NCBI GenBank assembly: GCA_045648175.1
Contig: JAZRNN010000085.1
Span: 1-62,125 of the forward strand
Direction: 5' to 3'
Source of the DNA: SIG440 sp045648175
Lineage (GTDB): Bacteria; Bacillota; Clostridia; Monoglobales; Monoglobaceae
Length of the DNA: 62,125 nt
Part shown: positions 42,723 through 51,147 of the stretch, in pieces
Position numbering within the stretch: the stretch's first letter is position 1
Layout of the letters: each line of letters begins with the position of its first letter
The notes under the pieces: generated by a model
Told to the model about the DNA's origin: nothing
Seen by the model: only the letters and a program-made list of their open reading frames with translations
The model's database searches: none
Made by a program: the position numbers and the translations under genes

Positions 42723-43496
42723 TTAATTTTCTTCCTTATCAATCTTCTTCATCCATCTAATTGATAACAGTATGATTACAGCAAGTAAAAGTGACACAGC
42801 ACTGCCGAAGTTCCAGTCACCCACCTCGATAAACTGCTTTTCAATCAGATTACCAATAAGCATATACTGACCGCCGCCAAGTATTTTGGGTATCATGAAG
42901 GTGGAAATAGACAGCAGGAACACCATAATTACACCATTTAAAACACCAGGGATTGACAGCTTGAATGTTACCTTTAAAAAAGTCTGTACGGGGTTTGCAC
43001 CCAAATCATACGCTGCCTCAACAAAGGACTTGTCCATCTTGCTAAGTGATGTATGAATGGGAATTATCATAAATGGCAAAAACTCGCAAATCTGACCAAC
43101 CATAACAGCAAAATCAGTATACATCAGCCCTAATGGCTCTAAAATGCTCTTCCACGCGTAAATTCTAATAATCATATTTATCCACATAGGGATGGTTACC
43201 AGTAATATAAGTATACTTTGTGTACGCTCTTTACACTTTGAAATTATGTACGCCATAGCATAACCCAAAACGAGACATATCACCACAGTAATAATGCCCA
43301 TTTCTATAGAGCTTATAAACACCTCAAGATACACAGGCTCGACAAACTTTGCAAAATTGTCAAGTGTAAACTGTATATTTATAAGAGAATTACCGCTGTT
43401 TGTCACAGCATATAAAAATATCATAAAAATCGGAACAAGAATAACTACAGCCGACCACACAATATATGGTCTTACCAGATTTTTAAAGTATTTCAT
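42723..43496 (-). CDS. potB: Polyamine ABC transporter permease
   Basis: The 257-residue inner-membrane protein has six transmembrane helices and the EAA loop AAYDLGANPVQTFLKVTFKL that contacts the ATPase. It forms the pore with the PotC part of the downstream fusion. AAGGATAAGG precedes the ATG. Gene order is regulator, potA, potB, potC-D. Confidence 0.93.
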   Translation of the reverse strand: MKYFKNLVRPYIVWSAVVILVPIFMIFLYAVTNSGNSLINIQFTLDNFAKFVEPVYLEVFISSIEMGIITVVICLVLGYAMAYIISKCKERTQSILILLVTIPMWINMIIRIYAWKSILEPLGLMYTDFAVMVGQICEFLPFMIIPIHTSLSKMDKSFVEAAYDLGANPVQTFLKVTFKLSIPGVLNGVIMVFLLSISTFMIPKILGGGQYMLIGNLIEKQFIEVGDWNFGSAVSLLLAVIILLSIRWMKKIDKEEN

Positions 43497-43513
43497 AGCC
43501 TTATCCTTTCAAA

Positions 43514-44551
43514 TCAGTTCATCTTCCACATAACGTGAATATCCTCAGGGCCGAATGTCAGACCCACATCCTTGCCCACAGGGTGGAAATCTGTGGTATG
43601 TATCATATACTGGCGGTACTTTGACTGCACCATTATTTCATAATGCACACCCTTGAATACAATACTTGTAACCGTTCCGCTGAGCTTTGCCACATCAGGC
43701 GACACTATATCAATATCCTCGGGGCGAAGAACAACCTCAATTTCCTCGTTTTCCTTAAAGCCTTTATCTACACATTCAAATTCAAAATCATCAAATGCAA
43801 CAAGGCAGTCTCGAATCATAATACCCTCGATAATATTCGACTCACCTATAAACTGGGCAACAAAACGGTTTTCAGGCTCGTTGTATACATCTGTTGGAGT
43901 GCCGATTTGCTGAATGTATCCATCGTTCATAACAACCACGGTATCAGACATTGACAAAGCTTCTTCCTGGTCGTGAGTTACATATATAAAGGTAATGCCT
44001 ACTTCCTGCTGAATTTTCTTCAGTTCAAACTGCATTTCCTTGCGAAGCTTTGCATCAAGAGCACCCAAAGGCTCGTCAAGGAGCAACACTTTGGGCTTGT
44101 TAATAAGAGCACGGGCAATTGCCACACGCTGTTGCTGACCGCCTGACAGCGATGTTACATCTCGTCTTTCGTATCCTGAAAGTCCAACCAGTTTCAGCAT
44201 CTTTTCAACCTCTTGCTTTACCACAGACTTATCAGTCTTTTTTATGTTAAGACCAAAGGCGATATTTTCAAAAACATTAAGGTGCGGAAACAGGGCATAC
44301 TTTTGGAACACCGTATTTACCTCACGCTTATATGGCGGCACCTTTGAAATCTCGATACCGTCAAACAAAAGCTCGCCATCGTCGGATTCGTCAAAACCCG
44401 CAATTATACGCAAGGTTGTTGTCTTGCCACAACCCGAAGGACCAAGAAGGGTTAAAAATTCCTTCTCATTGATTTTAAGATTAATACCCTTTAAAATCTG
44501 CTGATCATCAAAGGTTTTAGTAATGTTTTTAAGTTCAATTAATGCGTTCAA
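43514..44551 (-). CDS. potA: Polyamine ABC transporter ATP-binding protein
   Basis: The 345-residue ATPase has Walker A (GPSGCGKTT), the ABC signature (SLSGGQQQRVAIARAL), Walker B (KVLLLDEPLGALD), the H-loop (YVTHDQEEAL), and a C-terminal TOBE domain (about 270-345). It powers spermidine/putrescine import through PotB and PotC-D. Start is TTG after AAGGAGGG. It is 12 bases after the regulator gene. Confidence 0.94.
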   Translation of the reverse strand: MNALIELKNITKTFDDQQILKGINLKINEKEFLTLLGPSGCGKTTTLRIIAGFDESDDGELLFDGIEISKVPPYKREVNTVFQKYALFPHLNVFENIAFGLNIKKTDKSVVKQEVEKMLKLVGLSGYERRDVTSLSGGQQQRVAIARALINKPKVLLLDEPLGALDAKLRKEMQFELKKIQQEVGITFIYVTHDQEEALSMSDTVVVMNDGYIQQIGTPTDVYNEPENRFVAQFIGESNIIEGIMIRDCLVAFDDFEFECVDKGFKENEEIEVVLRPEDIDIVSPDVAKLSGTVTSIVFKGVHYEIMVQSKYRQYMIHTTDFHPVGKDVGLTFGPEDIHVMWKMN

Positions 44552-44563
44552 AGTAATCCCTCC

Positions 44564-45097
44564 TTAAAAGAATGGCGGAGTTGATATCCATATCAACTCG
44601 CAATTCCGTTTGCCGTTGTTTTCTATATAATAATTTTCGTTGCACCTTACATAAAATGTGTCGCCTTTTTTCAGGTGATGCTTTTCGCCGCCGTAAATCA
44701 CATCGGCACAGCCGCTTAGGACAAAACCAAAGTCCTCGCCGTCATGCGGTGTTATTTCCTGAGATTTTCCGTCGGGGAAAATTTCAATCCTAATAGGCTC
44801 CATTGCATTCTTCTGTGCATTGGGGACAAGATAATTAATCTTATACTCATCCTGCTCGTTTTCATAATAATCTTTTTCTGAAAAGACTATTGCTTCCTCT
44901 GATTTTTCGGAGAAAAATTCCTGCAGTGACGAGCCAAGAACTTCCAACAAATCCTCCAGCGTAGAAATAGACGGAGAACAGTTGTTATTTTCAAGCTGTG
45001 ATAAAAATCCTTTTGAAAGCTCGCTTCGGTTGGCAAGTTCCTCAAGAGTCAGCTGATGCTTGATACGCAAGCGTTTCAGCTTTTTTCCTATATCCAC
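44564..45097 (-). CDS. XRE-cupin transcriptional regulator (PuuR-like)
   Basis: The roughly 177-residue protein has an N-terminal helix-turn-helix (about 3-60, LTLEELANRSELSKGFLSQLE) and a C-terminal cupin domain (about 105-175, EITPHDGEDFGFVLSG). This architecture is found in regulators that sit first in potABCD operons and respond to polyamines. I prefer the GTG at 45097 since AGGGG lies upstream; a GTG at 45106 would overlap it. It probably represses its own operon. Confidence 0.9.
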   Translation of the reverse strand: MDIGKKLKRLRIKHQLTLEELANRSELSKGFLSQLENNNCSPSISTLEDLLEVLGSSLQEFFSEKSEEAIVFSEKDYYENEQDEYKINYLVPNAQKNAMEPIRIEIFPDGKSQEITPHDGEDFGFVLSGCADVIYGGEKHHLKKGDTFYVRCNENYYIENNGKRNCELIWISTPPFF

Positions 45098-45117
45098 AAA
45101 ATCCACCCCTGAAATTT

Positions 45118-45205
45118 AGTATTGCAAAACTTTTGTTTTAACATTATAAAACAAATGCTATTATACATAATAATAGCAAAATAATCAAGTACTTTTGCAA
45201 AAATT
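45118..45205 (-). promoter_or_regulatory. Promoter and candidate operators of the pot operon
   Basis: TTGATT (45188-45183), 17 bases, TATAAT (45165-45160). Two related palindromic sites flank it, CAAAAGTTTTG near 45126-45136 and TTTTGCAAAA near 45193-45202, which could bind the XRE-cupin regulator. Confidence 0.6.
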
Positions 45206-45215
45206 GTTGATTTTT

Positions 45216-46007
45216 TTACAGTCCAAGTAATTTTGCAGCATTTTTATAATATATCTTTTCCTTATCCTGTGGCGCAATGTCAAGTGACTCAATTAACCTC
45301 ATCTCCCAAGAGGGCCTGTGCCACGGCATATCCGAGCCAAATAGCAATCTGTCAGGAGTATGCTTATCTATAATCTCCTGAGCAAATGCCTTTGGCATAT
45401 TGCCATAGCCGAATGATAAATCAAACCAAACATCCTTGCCTGCAAGGTGTTTAATCACCAAGTCCTTGCAGCCTGCACCGCCCCAATGAGCCGCAATAAC
45501 AGGCGACGAAAACCACCCTAAGGCACGTTCTAAATTCTGAGGCATACAATGAAACGGCTCGCCATAGCCATAATCGTGCCCAGCGTGAAAAAGGGTTATC
45601 AGCCCAAGATGCGAAATTTTTTTGTATATTGGCTTCATTCTTTCATCATCAACAAAAAAATTCTGATACTCGGGGTGAAGTTTAACACCTTTAAGCCCAA
45701 GCATCTTAATGCGTTCAAGCTCTTCCAGTGCATCGGGGGCATCAGGATGTACCGACCCAAAAGCAATAATTTTATCGTCCTTGTTTATCTCTGCCGCAAA
45801 GTTATTTACATTTGTCTGCTGCTGTGGGTTTGTGGCAATACCCAAAACCACCGAGGTGTCAACCCCGTCTTTTGCCATTTCTTCCTTAAGGCTTGCGAGA
45901 GTTCCCTTGTGCTGTGGGATAAGACCGCCCGACGTGTGACTTAAGGTGTTGATTGCTCTTCCTGCAATTTTATCAGGAAACGCATGTGTATGAATATCTA
46001 TAAGCAT
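45216..46007 (-). CDS. Amidohydrolase-family TIM-barrel hydrolase
   Basis: The 263-residue protein has the metal-binding His-x-His (MLIDIHTHAFPDK), a His in LFHAGHDYG, another in IAAHWGG and the Asp in LLFGSDMPWHRP. This is the amidohydrolase-2 fold of small decarboxylases and lactonases; the substrate is unknown. It has its own promoter and is not part of the adjacent pot or ABC exporter operons. Confidence 0.85.
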   Translation of the reverse strand: MLIDIHTHAFPDKIAGRAINTLSHTSGGLIPQHKGTLASLKEEMAKDGVDTSVVLGIATNPQQQTNVNNFAAEINKDDKIIAFGSVHPDAPDALEELERIKMLGLKGVKLHPEYQNFFVDDERMKPIYKKISHLGLITLFHAGHDYGYGEPFHCMPQNLERALGWFSSPVIAAHWGGAGCKDLVIKHLAGKDVWFDLSFGYGNMPKAFAQEIIDKHTPDRLLFGSDMPWHRPSWEMRLIESLDIAPQDKEKIYYKNAAKLLGL

Positions 46008-46028
46008 TAAAATCTCCTCCGTTTTTCA

Positions 46029-46057
46029 ATATTATCATAAAAGAAAAAATTTGTAAA
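46029..46057 (-). promoter_or_regulatory. Promoter of the amidohydrolase gene
   Basis: TTTACA (46057-46052), 17 bases, TAATAT (46034-46029). Confidence 0.65.
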
Positions 46058-46085
46058 GAAATCAACCTTATTTTACACCAAAGTC

Positions 46086-46130
46086 AAAAAAATATTAAGA
46101 CACCTATTTTAAAAAATCGGTGTCTTAATT
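46086..46130 (-). terminator. Terminator of the GntR/ABC operon
   Basis: ATTAAGACACC pairs with GGTGTCTTAAT and TATTTTTTT follows on the minus strand. Confidence 0.85.
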
Positions 46131-46134
46131 TAGA

Positions 46135-48186
46135 TTATTTAATTAATTCCAAAATTCCTGAGTCATCTTCGTAAAATACTGCAACAAGTTCAAGATAACC
46201 ATCCTCGTTTACGGTGCATACATAATACGAATAATCCTTGCCCGAGACATATCTGATGCCATTGCTTGTCACAAAGTCAGCAATCTTTTCTTTTGTCTCC
46301 GCATCAGTTATTCTTTCAACACCGGTAATCTCGCTTAAGTTTTTTATTCTGTGTGCCTGTACTGTGGGGCCCTTTCCGTAAGAGGCAGTTGTCAGTTCCT
46401 CTCTGCTTGTATATTTATCCCATTGTTCGCTTGTCAGCACGCACAAATCACGTCCCCCTGTATTGAAAAGCTGATTTTCAAAGCCGTTTTTCCTTAACCA
46501 CTTTATTGATTTTGTATAATTTGCATTTAGTTTCAAATACATATTATTTACATAACGGTGGGAATATTCACTCTCAGATTTGACTGCCGGCATAAACTCA
46601 ATGGTAACATTCATATCCCATTCATTTCCGTCGTAAAGCTGTGAATAGTCAAGACTCATAATATCTGCCTCAAGACAGGAATAGAGTTCTTTTATCATAT
46701 CCTTATCATTAAACGTCATATTACCGTGATTTAAGCCTATGCTGTATATTTCGCCAATCTCAGGGTTAAAAATCTCCATAACCTTACGCTTGTATTCATC
46801 AACCTTATACAGATTTTCAAGAACACTGCAGACCTTTTCTTCCGCAACAGGATAACGTCTTACCATAATTTTGCCGTTTTTCAATCTGTACTTGATGTGA
46901 ATTGCGGTGTAATACTTGCCGCCGCTGCTTTTAACCGTATAAATGTTTTCCTTTTGTACTAGACTTCTGTGAACAGATGCAGCATAGTCAATTATTTCAC
47001 CATCTGCAACCCAGGGTGCGTCAGGCTGATAGTAATATTCATAAATTGCAACTTCCTCAATATCCGAAGTCTCGGGAACTCGTGTTTCATAACCAAAAAA
47101 GCTGGTAAACGCAAATATGCATATCATACCGCAAAATGCCACCGCAAACACAAGATAGCCCTTATATTTATCCCATACCTTAAGGCTTTTACGCAGTATC
47201 ATTTCTGCCGCAAAGTATACAACCACACTTAAAATTGCCGTGATTACTATTGGCACCATTGGTTTTTCGTCCATCATATAACTGAAAATTGCAAACGAAC
47301 CAAGTGATGCAACAAAAGTCACAAGATACTTATAGATTGGGTTAAGGCAGTTAAATGCCGCAACGTCCTCGGCAGTTTCCATTCTGCGTTTTCTGTAAAG
47401 CAACCATCCAAGGACATAAAACACCGCAGCCAACACACACATAATAATCAGTTTCATTCCGCCAAAATCAGGGCCACTCTTAGCACTCATATCATCGGCA
47501 AGCTCTATCAAATATCCGACAAAATTCCACTCCATTGACTTATTCAAAAATTCGTTTACCTCATAATATCCGTAAACAAAGCAGGACGCCAAAGCCGAAA
47601 ATGCCGCTGCGAATATAATCACAATGCAATGAATCAATCCGTTTAGTCCAACAACCGCAAAACTGTTGCCTGTGAGACTTGCCGCAAATGTGGAAACTGA
47701 AAACATCAAAAATACCGTCAGCAGATTTACACCCGTCCATATCAGGCAGGATGTAATATCAAAAAATCCACCATAGCCCGAAAGGCTTAAAATCATAAGT
47801 ACTATTCCGTTTAGAATAATGGGCGCACCCATAAGAACAAACGCTGCAAGTATGGTTGATATATAATTTGCCGTCCTTGATACCGGCAGACTGTGAATAA
47901 ACACCGAAATCTTTTTTGAATGAACAAATCGGTATGTCATCAGTGCCACAATTGTGGGTACAAACAACCCCATTATCACCGGAAGAAGCAGATAATGCTC
48001 GCACAAAATAAGTGCTCTGCCACGTTCGGACATAAGATACCAGACATCATCCATATCAATGCCCAGAAGAATCACCAAAGATGTCGCCATAAAAAGTGCA
48101 ATTGTATAAAGCACCGCACCCCATATGTATCTTCTTATAGTTGATTTAAATATTCCTTTATTAAATAATGATATTTTTGAAGTCAT
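46135..48186 (-). CDS. ABC transporter permease with large extracellular domain
   Basis: The 683-residue protein has about eight transmembrane helices in its first 350 residues and a soluble C-terminal part of about 330 residues, of the kind labelled DUF6449. It is the membrane partner of the upstream ATPase, as in YtrCD-type systems. Its start lies 26 bases inside the ATPase gene. The substrate is unknown; related systems respond to wall-active antibiotics. Confidence 0.85.
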   Translation of the reverse strand: MTSKISLFNKGIFKSTIRRYIWGAVLYTIALFMATSLVILLGIDMDDVWYLMSERGRALILCEHYLLLPVIMGLFVPTIVALMTYRFVHSKKISVFIHSLPVSRTANYISTILAAFVLMGAPIILNGIVLMILSLSGYGGFFDITSCLIWTGVNLLTVFLMFSVSTFAASLTGNSFAVVGLNGLIHCIVIIFAAAFSALASCFVYGYYEVNEFLNKSMEWNFVGYLIELADDMSAKSGPDFGGMKLIIMCVLAAVFYVLGWLLYRKRRMETAEDVAAFNCLNPIYKYLVTFVASLGSFAIFSYMMDEKPMVPIVITAILSVVVYFAAEMILRKSLKVWDKYKGYLVFAVAFCGMICIFAFTSFFGYETRVPETSDIEEVAIYEYYYQPDAPWVADGEIIDYAASVHRSLVQKENIYTVKSSGGKYYTAIHIKYRLKNGKIMVRRYPVAEEKVCSVLENLYKVDEYKRKVMEIFNPEIGEIYSIGLNHGNMTFNDKDMIKELYSCLEADIMSLDYSQLYDGNEWDMNVTIEFMPAVKSESEYSHRYVNNMYLKLNANYTKSIKWLRKNGFENQLFNTGGRDLCVLTSEQWDKYTSREELTTASYGKGPTVQAHRIKNLSEITGVERITDAETKEKIADFVTSNGIRYVSGKDYSYYVCTVNEDGYLELVAVFYEDDSGILELIK

Positions 48187-49060
48187 AACCTAAACCTCCC
48201 AACTCATAAATGAATACTTCCTCAAGTGTCAGGCTGATACGCTCGCAAAGGCTTGGCATCAGCGCCCTCATTTGCCTGTCGGTCTCTTGTGAATCTCCTC
48301 GGATTATCACATTATAAACCGAGCCAACCTTTGTCTTGTGCAAAATGTTTTCCATATTATCAAGCTGTGCCGCTGCATCATCGTTTAGCACAAGCTGATA
48401 TTTGTGAACGTCGCCCTTAAGGTCATCAAGTGACTTTTCAAGAATCATTTTGCCCTTATGTATAATTCCAACCCAATCGCAAATATCCTCAAGCTCGCGC
48501 AGGTTGTGTGATGATACCAATACTGTCATCTCGCGGTCGGCAACATCGGCAATCACAAGATTAAGTACCTGTTTGCGCATCACAGGGTCAAGCCCGTCAA
48601 GAGGCTCGTCAAGTATAAGAACATCAGGCATTGCAGAAAGGCTGAGCCAGAAGGCAACCTGTTTTTTCATACCCTTTGACAGTTTTCGTATCTGCCGTTT
48701 TTCATCAATATTAAAAATCTGACTTATCGCCCGATATCTTTCGTCATTAAAGTCGGGATACATATTGCGGTAAAACTTTGCCATTTCCTTAATACTGAAT
48801 GTGCTGTAATAAAACCAATCGTCCGAAATATTAATCACCTTCTGCTTTATCCTCTCGTTTTCATAAACATTTTCGCCGTTGATTGTTATCTCGCCTGTCT
48901 TTGGCGTAAGCACACCGTTTATGTGATTAATCAAAGTTGTCTTCCCCGCACCGTTGGGGCCAATAAGACCATATATTGTACCTTTTCTGACTTCCATGCA
49001 AATCTCGTCAAGAACCTTAAAGTCATCAAAGTATTTAGTTACACCTTTTACTTTTATCAT
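48161..49060 (-). CDS. ABC transporter ATP-binding protein (YtrB-like)
   Basis: The 299-residue ATPase has Walker A (GPNGAGKTTLINHI), a signature region (KLSKGMKKQVAFWLSLS), Walker B (PDVLILDEPLDGLDP) and the H-loop (VLVSSHNLRELED). It overlaps gntR by four bases upstream and the permease by 26 bases downstream, so all three are made together. Confidence 0.93.
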   Translation of the reverse strand: MIKVKGVTKYFDDFKVLDEICMEVRKGTIYGLIGPNGAGKTTLINHINGVLTPKTGEITINGENVYENERIKQKVINISDDWFYYSTFSIKEMAKFYRNMYPDFNDERYRAISQIFNIDEKRQIRKLSKGMKKQVAFWLSLSAMPDVLILDEPLDGLDPVMRKQVLNLVIADVADREMTVLVSSHNLRELEDICDWVGIIHKGKMILEKSLDDLKGDVHKYQLVLNDDAAAQLDNMENILHKTKVGSVYNVIIRGDSQETDRQMRALMPSLCERISLTLEEVFIYELGGLGYDFKNIII

Positions 49061-49437
49061 AAGGACTCCTCCTTTTCTGAATAAATATTATTAATGATGT
49101 TAAGCAATTTTTCCTTATCCTCTCCAAGATAGGCCAGCTCCTTTGCCGCAAGCCTCAGTTCATCATAAAGTTCCTCGCACCGCCTTTGACTATTTGCCTG
49201 AGATACGGGTGCAACAAAGTTGCCCTTGCCCTTGATGCTGTAGATAAAGCCTTCCTGCTCAAGCTGTTTGTATGCTCTTTGAACAGTATTGGGATTAACC
49301 GTAAGACTGATTGAAAGCTCTCTCACCGACGGAAGCTGTTCATCAGTTGCCAATATTCCGTTTATTATCAGTTGCTTAAGCTCTGCCTCAATCTGCTCGT
49401 GCAGCGTTCTGCCATCTTTGTAATCCAGATTTATCAT
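49057..49437 (-). CDS. GntR-family regulator (YtrA subfamily)
   Basis: The 126-residue protein has a winged helix-turn-helix (about 10-75, LPSVRELSISLTVNPNTVQRAY) and only a short C-terminal helical part, the hallmark of the YtrA subfamily. Such proteins repress ABC exporter operons. GGGAGGTGG precedes the ATG. A 10-base inverted repeat sits at its own transcript start, in line with autorepression. Confidence 0.92.
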   Translation of the reverse strand: MINLDYKDGRTLHEQIEAELKQLIINGILATDEQLPSVRELSISLTVNPNTVQRAYKQLEQEGFIYSIKGKGNFVAPVSQANSQRRCEELYDELRLAAKELAYLGEDKEKLLNIINNIYSEKEESL

Positions 49438-49458
49438 TTAGCCACCTCCCTTTCCCCT

Positions 49459-49514
49459 AACTGTATTATCAGTATTAATACAGTTAGGATACCACAAAAT
49501 GATTTCTATGTCAA
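49459..49514 (-). promoter_or_regulatory. Promoter with GntR operator
   Basis: TTGACA (49514-49509), 17 bases, TATCCT (49491-49486). Immediately downstream AACTGTATTA and TAATACAGTT (49485-49459) form a perfect inverted repeat with a 7-base centre covering the start site. Confidence 0.8.
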
Positions 49515-49525
49515 TACATTTGGGC

Positions 49526-49568
49526 AAAAAAATATAGAAACCCGAATTTTACGGATTTCTATATTTTG
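49526..49568 (-). terminator. Terminator of the PepSY lipoprotein gene
   Basis: AATATAGAAA...CCG pairs with CGG...TTTCTATATT and seven T's follow on the minus strand. Confidence 0.75.
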
Positions 49569-49574
49569 CATTAT

Positions 49575-50048
49575 TTAGTCGTTGTAGTCTACATCCCATG
49601 AAAGAATTTTACCATCATCGGCTTTTATGTCGGCATCGTATTCGGTGCGGTCTTTTCTAAACTCTACTTCATACTGCCACACACCGTCATCGCGGTCAAG
49701 CTCTACCTTATCAAAGGTCACTCCGTCAGCCGAAAAGCCTGCCTTTTCAAGAGCAATTGATTTAGCCTTTTCCTCGCCAATAAACTGTGACTTATCAACA
49801 TTACCTTTATTGTTGTCAGACTGTGCCGTATTGCCCTTATTGTTGTCAGACTGTGCCGTATTGCCCATGTCCGAAGTGCCCATATCTAACACATCGTTAA
49901 CCGCTCTTTTGGTTCCATCCATCATTCTTTCACCGGTCTGCTTAACATCATCTGCTGCCGATGATACGGGATTATTATTTGTTGTACAACCCGTAGCCAG
50001 ACATACAGATGCCAATACTCCAACAGACACAGCAAGCAGTTTTTTCAT
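49575..50048 (-). CDS. PepSY-domain lipoprotein
   Basis: The 157-residue protein has a lipoprotein signal peptide with lipobox LATGC (Cys21), a low-complexity linker, and a C-terminal PepSY domain (about 90-157, GEEKAKSIALEKAGF ... YEVEFRKDRTEYDADIKADDGKIL). PepSY proteins are thought to modulate extracytoplasmic proteases. The linker has two exact copies of GNTAQSDNNK, from a 30-base tandem repeat near 49804-49863. Confidence 0.87.
   Translation of the reverse strand: MKKLLAVSVGVLASVCLATGCTTNNNPVSSAADDVKQTGERMMDGTKRAVNDVLDMGTSDMGNTAQSDNNKGNTAQSDNNKGNVDKSQFIGEEKAKSIALEKAGFSADGVTFDKVELDRDDGVWQYEVEFRKDRTEYDADIKADDGKILSWDVDYND
49804..49863. repeat. 30-base tandem repeat, two copies
   Basis: The unit TTATTGTTGTCAGACTGTGC...GTATTGCCC occurs twice head-to-tail inside the lipoprotein linker. 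Exact identity of both copies suggests recent slippage and a variable copy number. Confidence 0.85.
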
Positions 50049-50072
50049 AAAACTACCACCTTCTATATTAAA

Positions 50073-50585
50073 TTAAAGAACAAGTGACGGTGCGGTATAT
50101 ACTCTGGCTGCATACTCGGCGTCTAGCATATAAAGTCCCTTTGAATCGTTTCCAAACAGCTTCATTTTAGAAATCATATCCTCAGAATTTTTCTCCTCTT
50201 CAAGCTGTTCTTTTACAAACCAATCAAGAAACTGCATTGTTCTGAAATCTTTTACACTGTATGCCTCGCCGTATATATCATTTATCAGGCTTGTTACATA
50301 TCTTTCGTGTTCCAAAGCCATTTCAAGCGGGTCCATCAAATTCTTTGGCTCCTTATCGGGTTTTGCCACAGGCAACAGTTCAATATTTTCGCTGTTATTC
50401 TGCAAGTACTGTAAGATAAGCATTGCGTGGTCTCTTTCCTCCTGAGCCTGAATCTTGTACCAGTTTGAAAAACCGTCAAGTCCTTCTCTGTCATAGTATA
50501 AGGAGAAATCAAGATATAAATACGCAGAATATAATTCCTTATTTATCTGGTCATTAAGTAATTCTCTCACTTTTTCGTTTAACAT
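50073..50585 (-). CDS. Ferritin
   Basis: The 170-residue protein is a bacterial iron-storage ferritin with the diiron site residues in QINKELYSAYLYLDF, QAQEERDHAM and the later EQLEEEKN helix. AAAGGAGGC precedes the ATG at 50585; codons upstream to 50675 lie across the promoter. A PerR-like box overlaps its -10, and perR and a reverse rubrerythrin are encoded nearby, so control by peroxide is likely. Confidence 0.93.
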   Translation of the reverse strand: MLNEKVRELLNDQINKELYSAYLYLDFSLYYDREGLDGFSNWYKIQAQEERDHAMLILQYLQNNSENIELLPVAKPDKEPKNLMDPLEMALEHERYVTSLINDIYGEAYSVKDFRTMQFLDWFVKEQLEEEKNSEDMISKMKLFGNDSKGLYMLDAEYAARVYTAPSLVL

Positions 50586-50605
50586 TTTTGTTGCCTCCTT
50601 TAAGT

Positions 50606-50642
50606 TTTTTATTATTATAACATATTTTTTATTTAAACTCAA
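50606..50642 (-). promoter_or_regulatory. Ferritin promoter with PerR-like box
   Basis: TTGAGT (50642-50637), 17 bases, TATAAT (50619-50614). TTATAATAATAAAAA (50620-50606) matches the PerR box TTATAATNATTATAA at 13 of 15 positions. Confidence 0.6.
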
Positions 50643-50817
50643 TTCTTTTTTAGCTCTGTCTGCAATCAGAAACAAATACAGTTTACCTTTCTTTTAACCC
50701 TTGCTTAATAATTTTTTTGTAGGATTTTATGTGCAAAATATATTGTTTTTACTCTAAATGATATATTAATTAATAACTTAGTTTAAAAATATTTGAATTT
50801 AGAAGGGAAATATCATT

Positions 50818-50868
50818 ATGTCAAAAATTGAAAATCTGGATAAAAATTTCAAATTAAAAACTATATAA
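50818..50868 (+). CDS. 16-codon ORF, truncated gene start or leader peptide
   Basis: The frame MSKIENLDKNFKLKTI has a good ribosome-binding site (AGAAGGGA) and ends 10 codons after Asp-Lys. The sequence looks like the first residues of a Lachnospiraceae/Clostridia SGNH-type esterase, so this may be all that is left of such a gene. A hairpin with T's follows. The 50690-50817 stretch upstream is AT-rich without a clear promoter. Confidence 0.4.
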   Translation: MSKIENLDKNFKLKTI

Positions 50869-50870
50869 CA

Positions 50871-50907
50871 CAAAGGTCGAGCATCGCTCAACCCTTGTTT
50901 TTAACTA
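50871..50907. terminator. Hairpin between convergent ends
   Basis: CAAAGGTCGAGC and GCTCAACCCTTG pair with two mismatches on the plus strand, where TTTTT follows, and fully with wobbles on the minus strand. Confidence 0.5.
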
Positions 50908-50916
50908 TTCAATTTT

Positions 50917-51123
50917 TTATATTTCCGCACCACTTAAGATATTTGATATAATATCCAATACCTTTTGATGGCAACCTCCACAACCTGTAGAACAGTTTGT
51001 TATCATCTGAACACTTTCAAATGTTTTTAAAACATCATCAAATTTAGTATTATTCTGAACAGCATCAGCAATATCACTATATGTTACCTTTTTGCAATTG
51101 CAAACAGTATAATTCTCTGTCAT
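50917..51123 (-). CDS. BFD-like [2Fe-2S]-binding protein
   Basis: The 68-residue protein has the bacterioferritin-associated-ferredoxin pattern Cys-x-Cys (VCNCKKVT) near the N-terminus and Cys-x-x-Cys (TGCGGCHQKV) near the C-terminus, ligands of a [2Fe-2S] cluster. Such proteins pass electrons to ferritins to release iron. AAAGGTGG precedes the ATG at 51123. It ends the perR-reverse rubrerythrin operon and lies next to ferritin, a fitting partner. Confidence 0.85.
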   Translation of the reverse strand: MTENYTVCNCKKVTYSDIADAVQNNTKFDDVLKTFESVQMITNCSTGCGGCHQKVLDIISNILSGAEI

Positions 51124-51147
51124 ATCAGTTACCACCTTTTTTATTTA

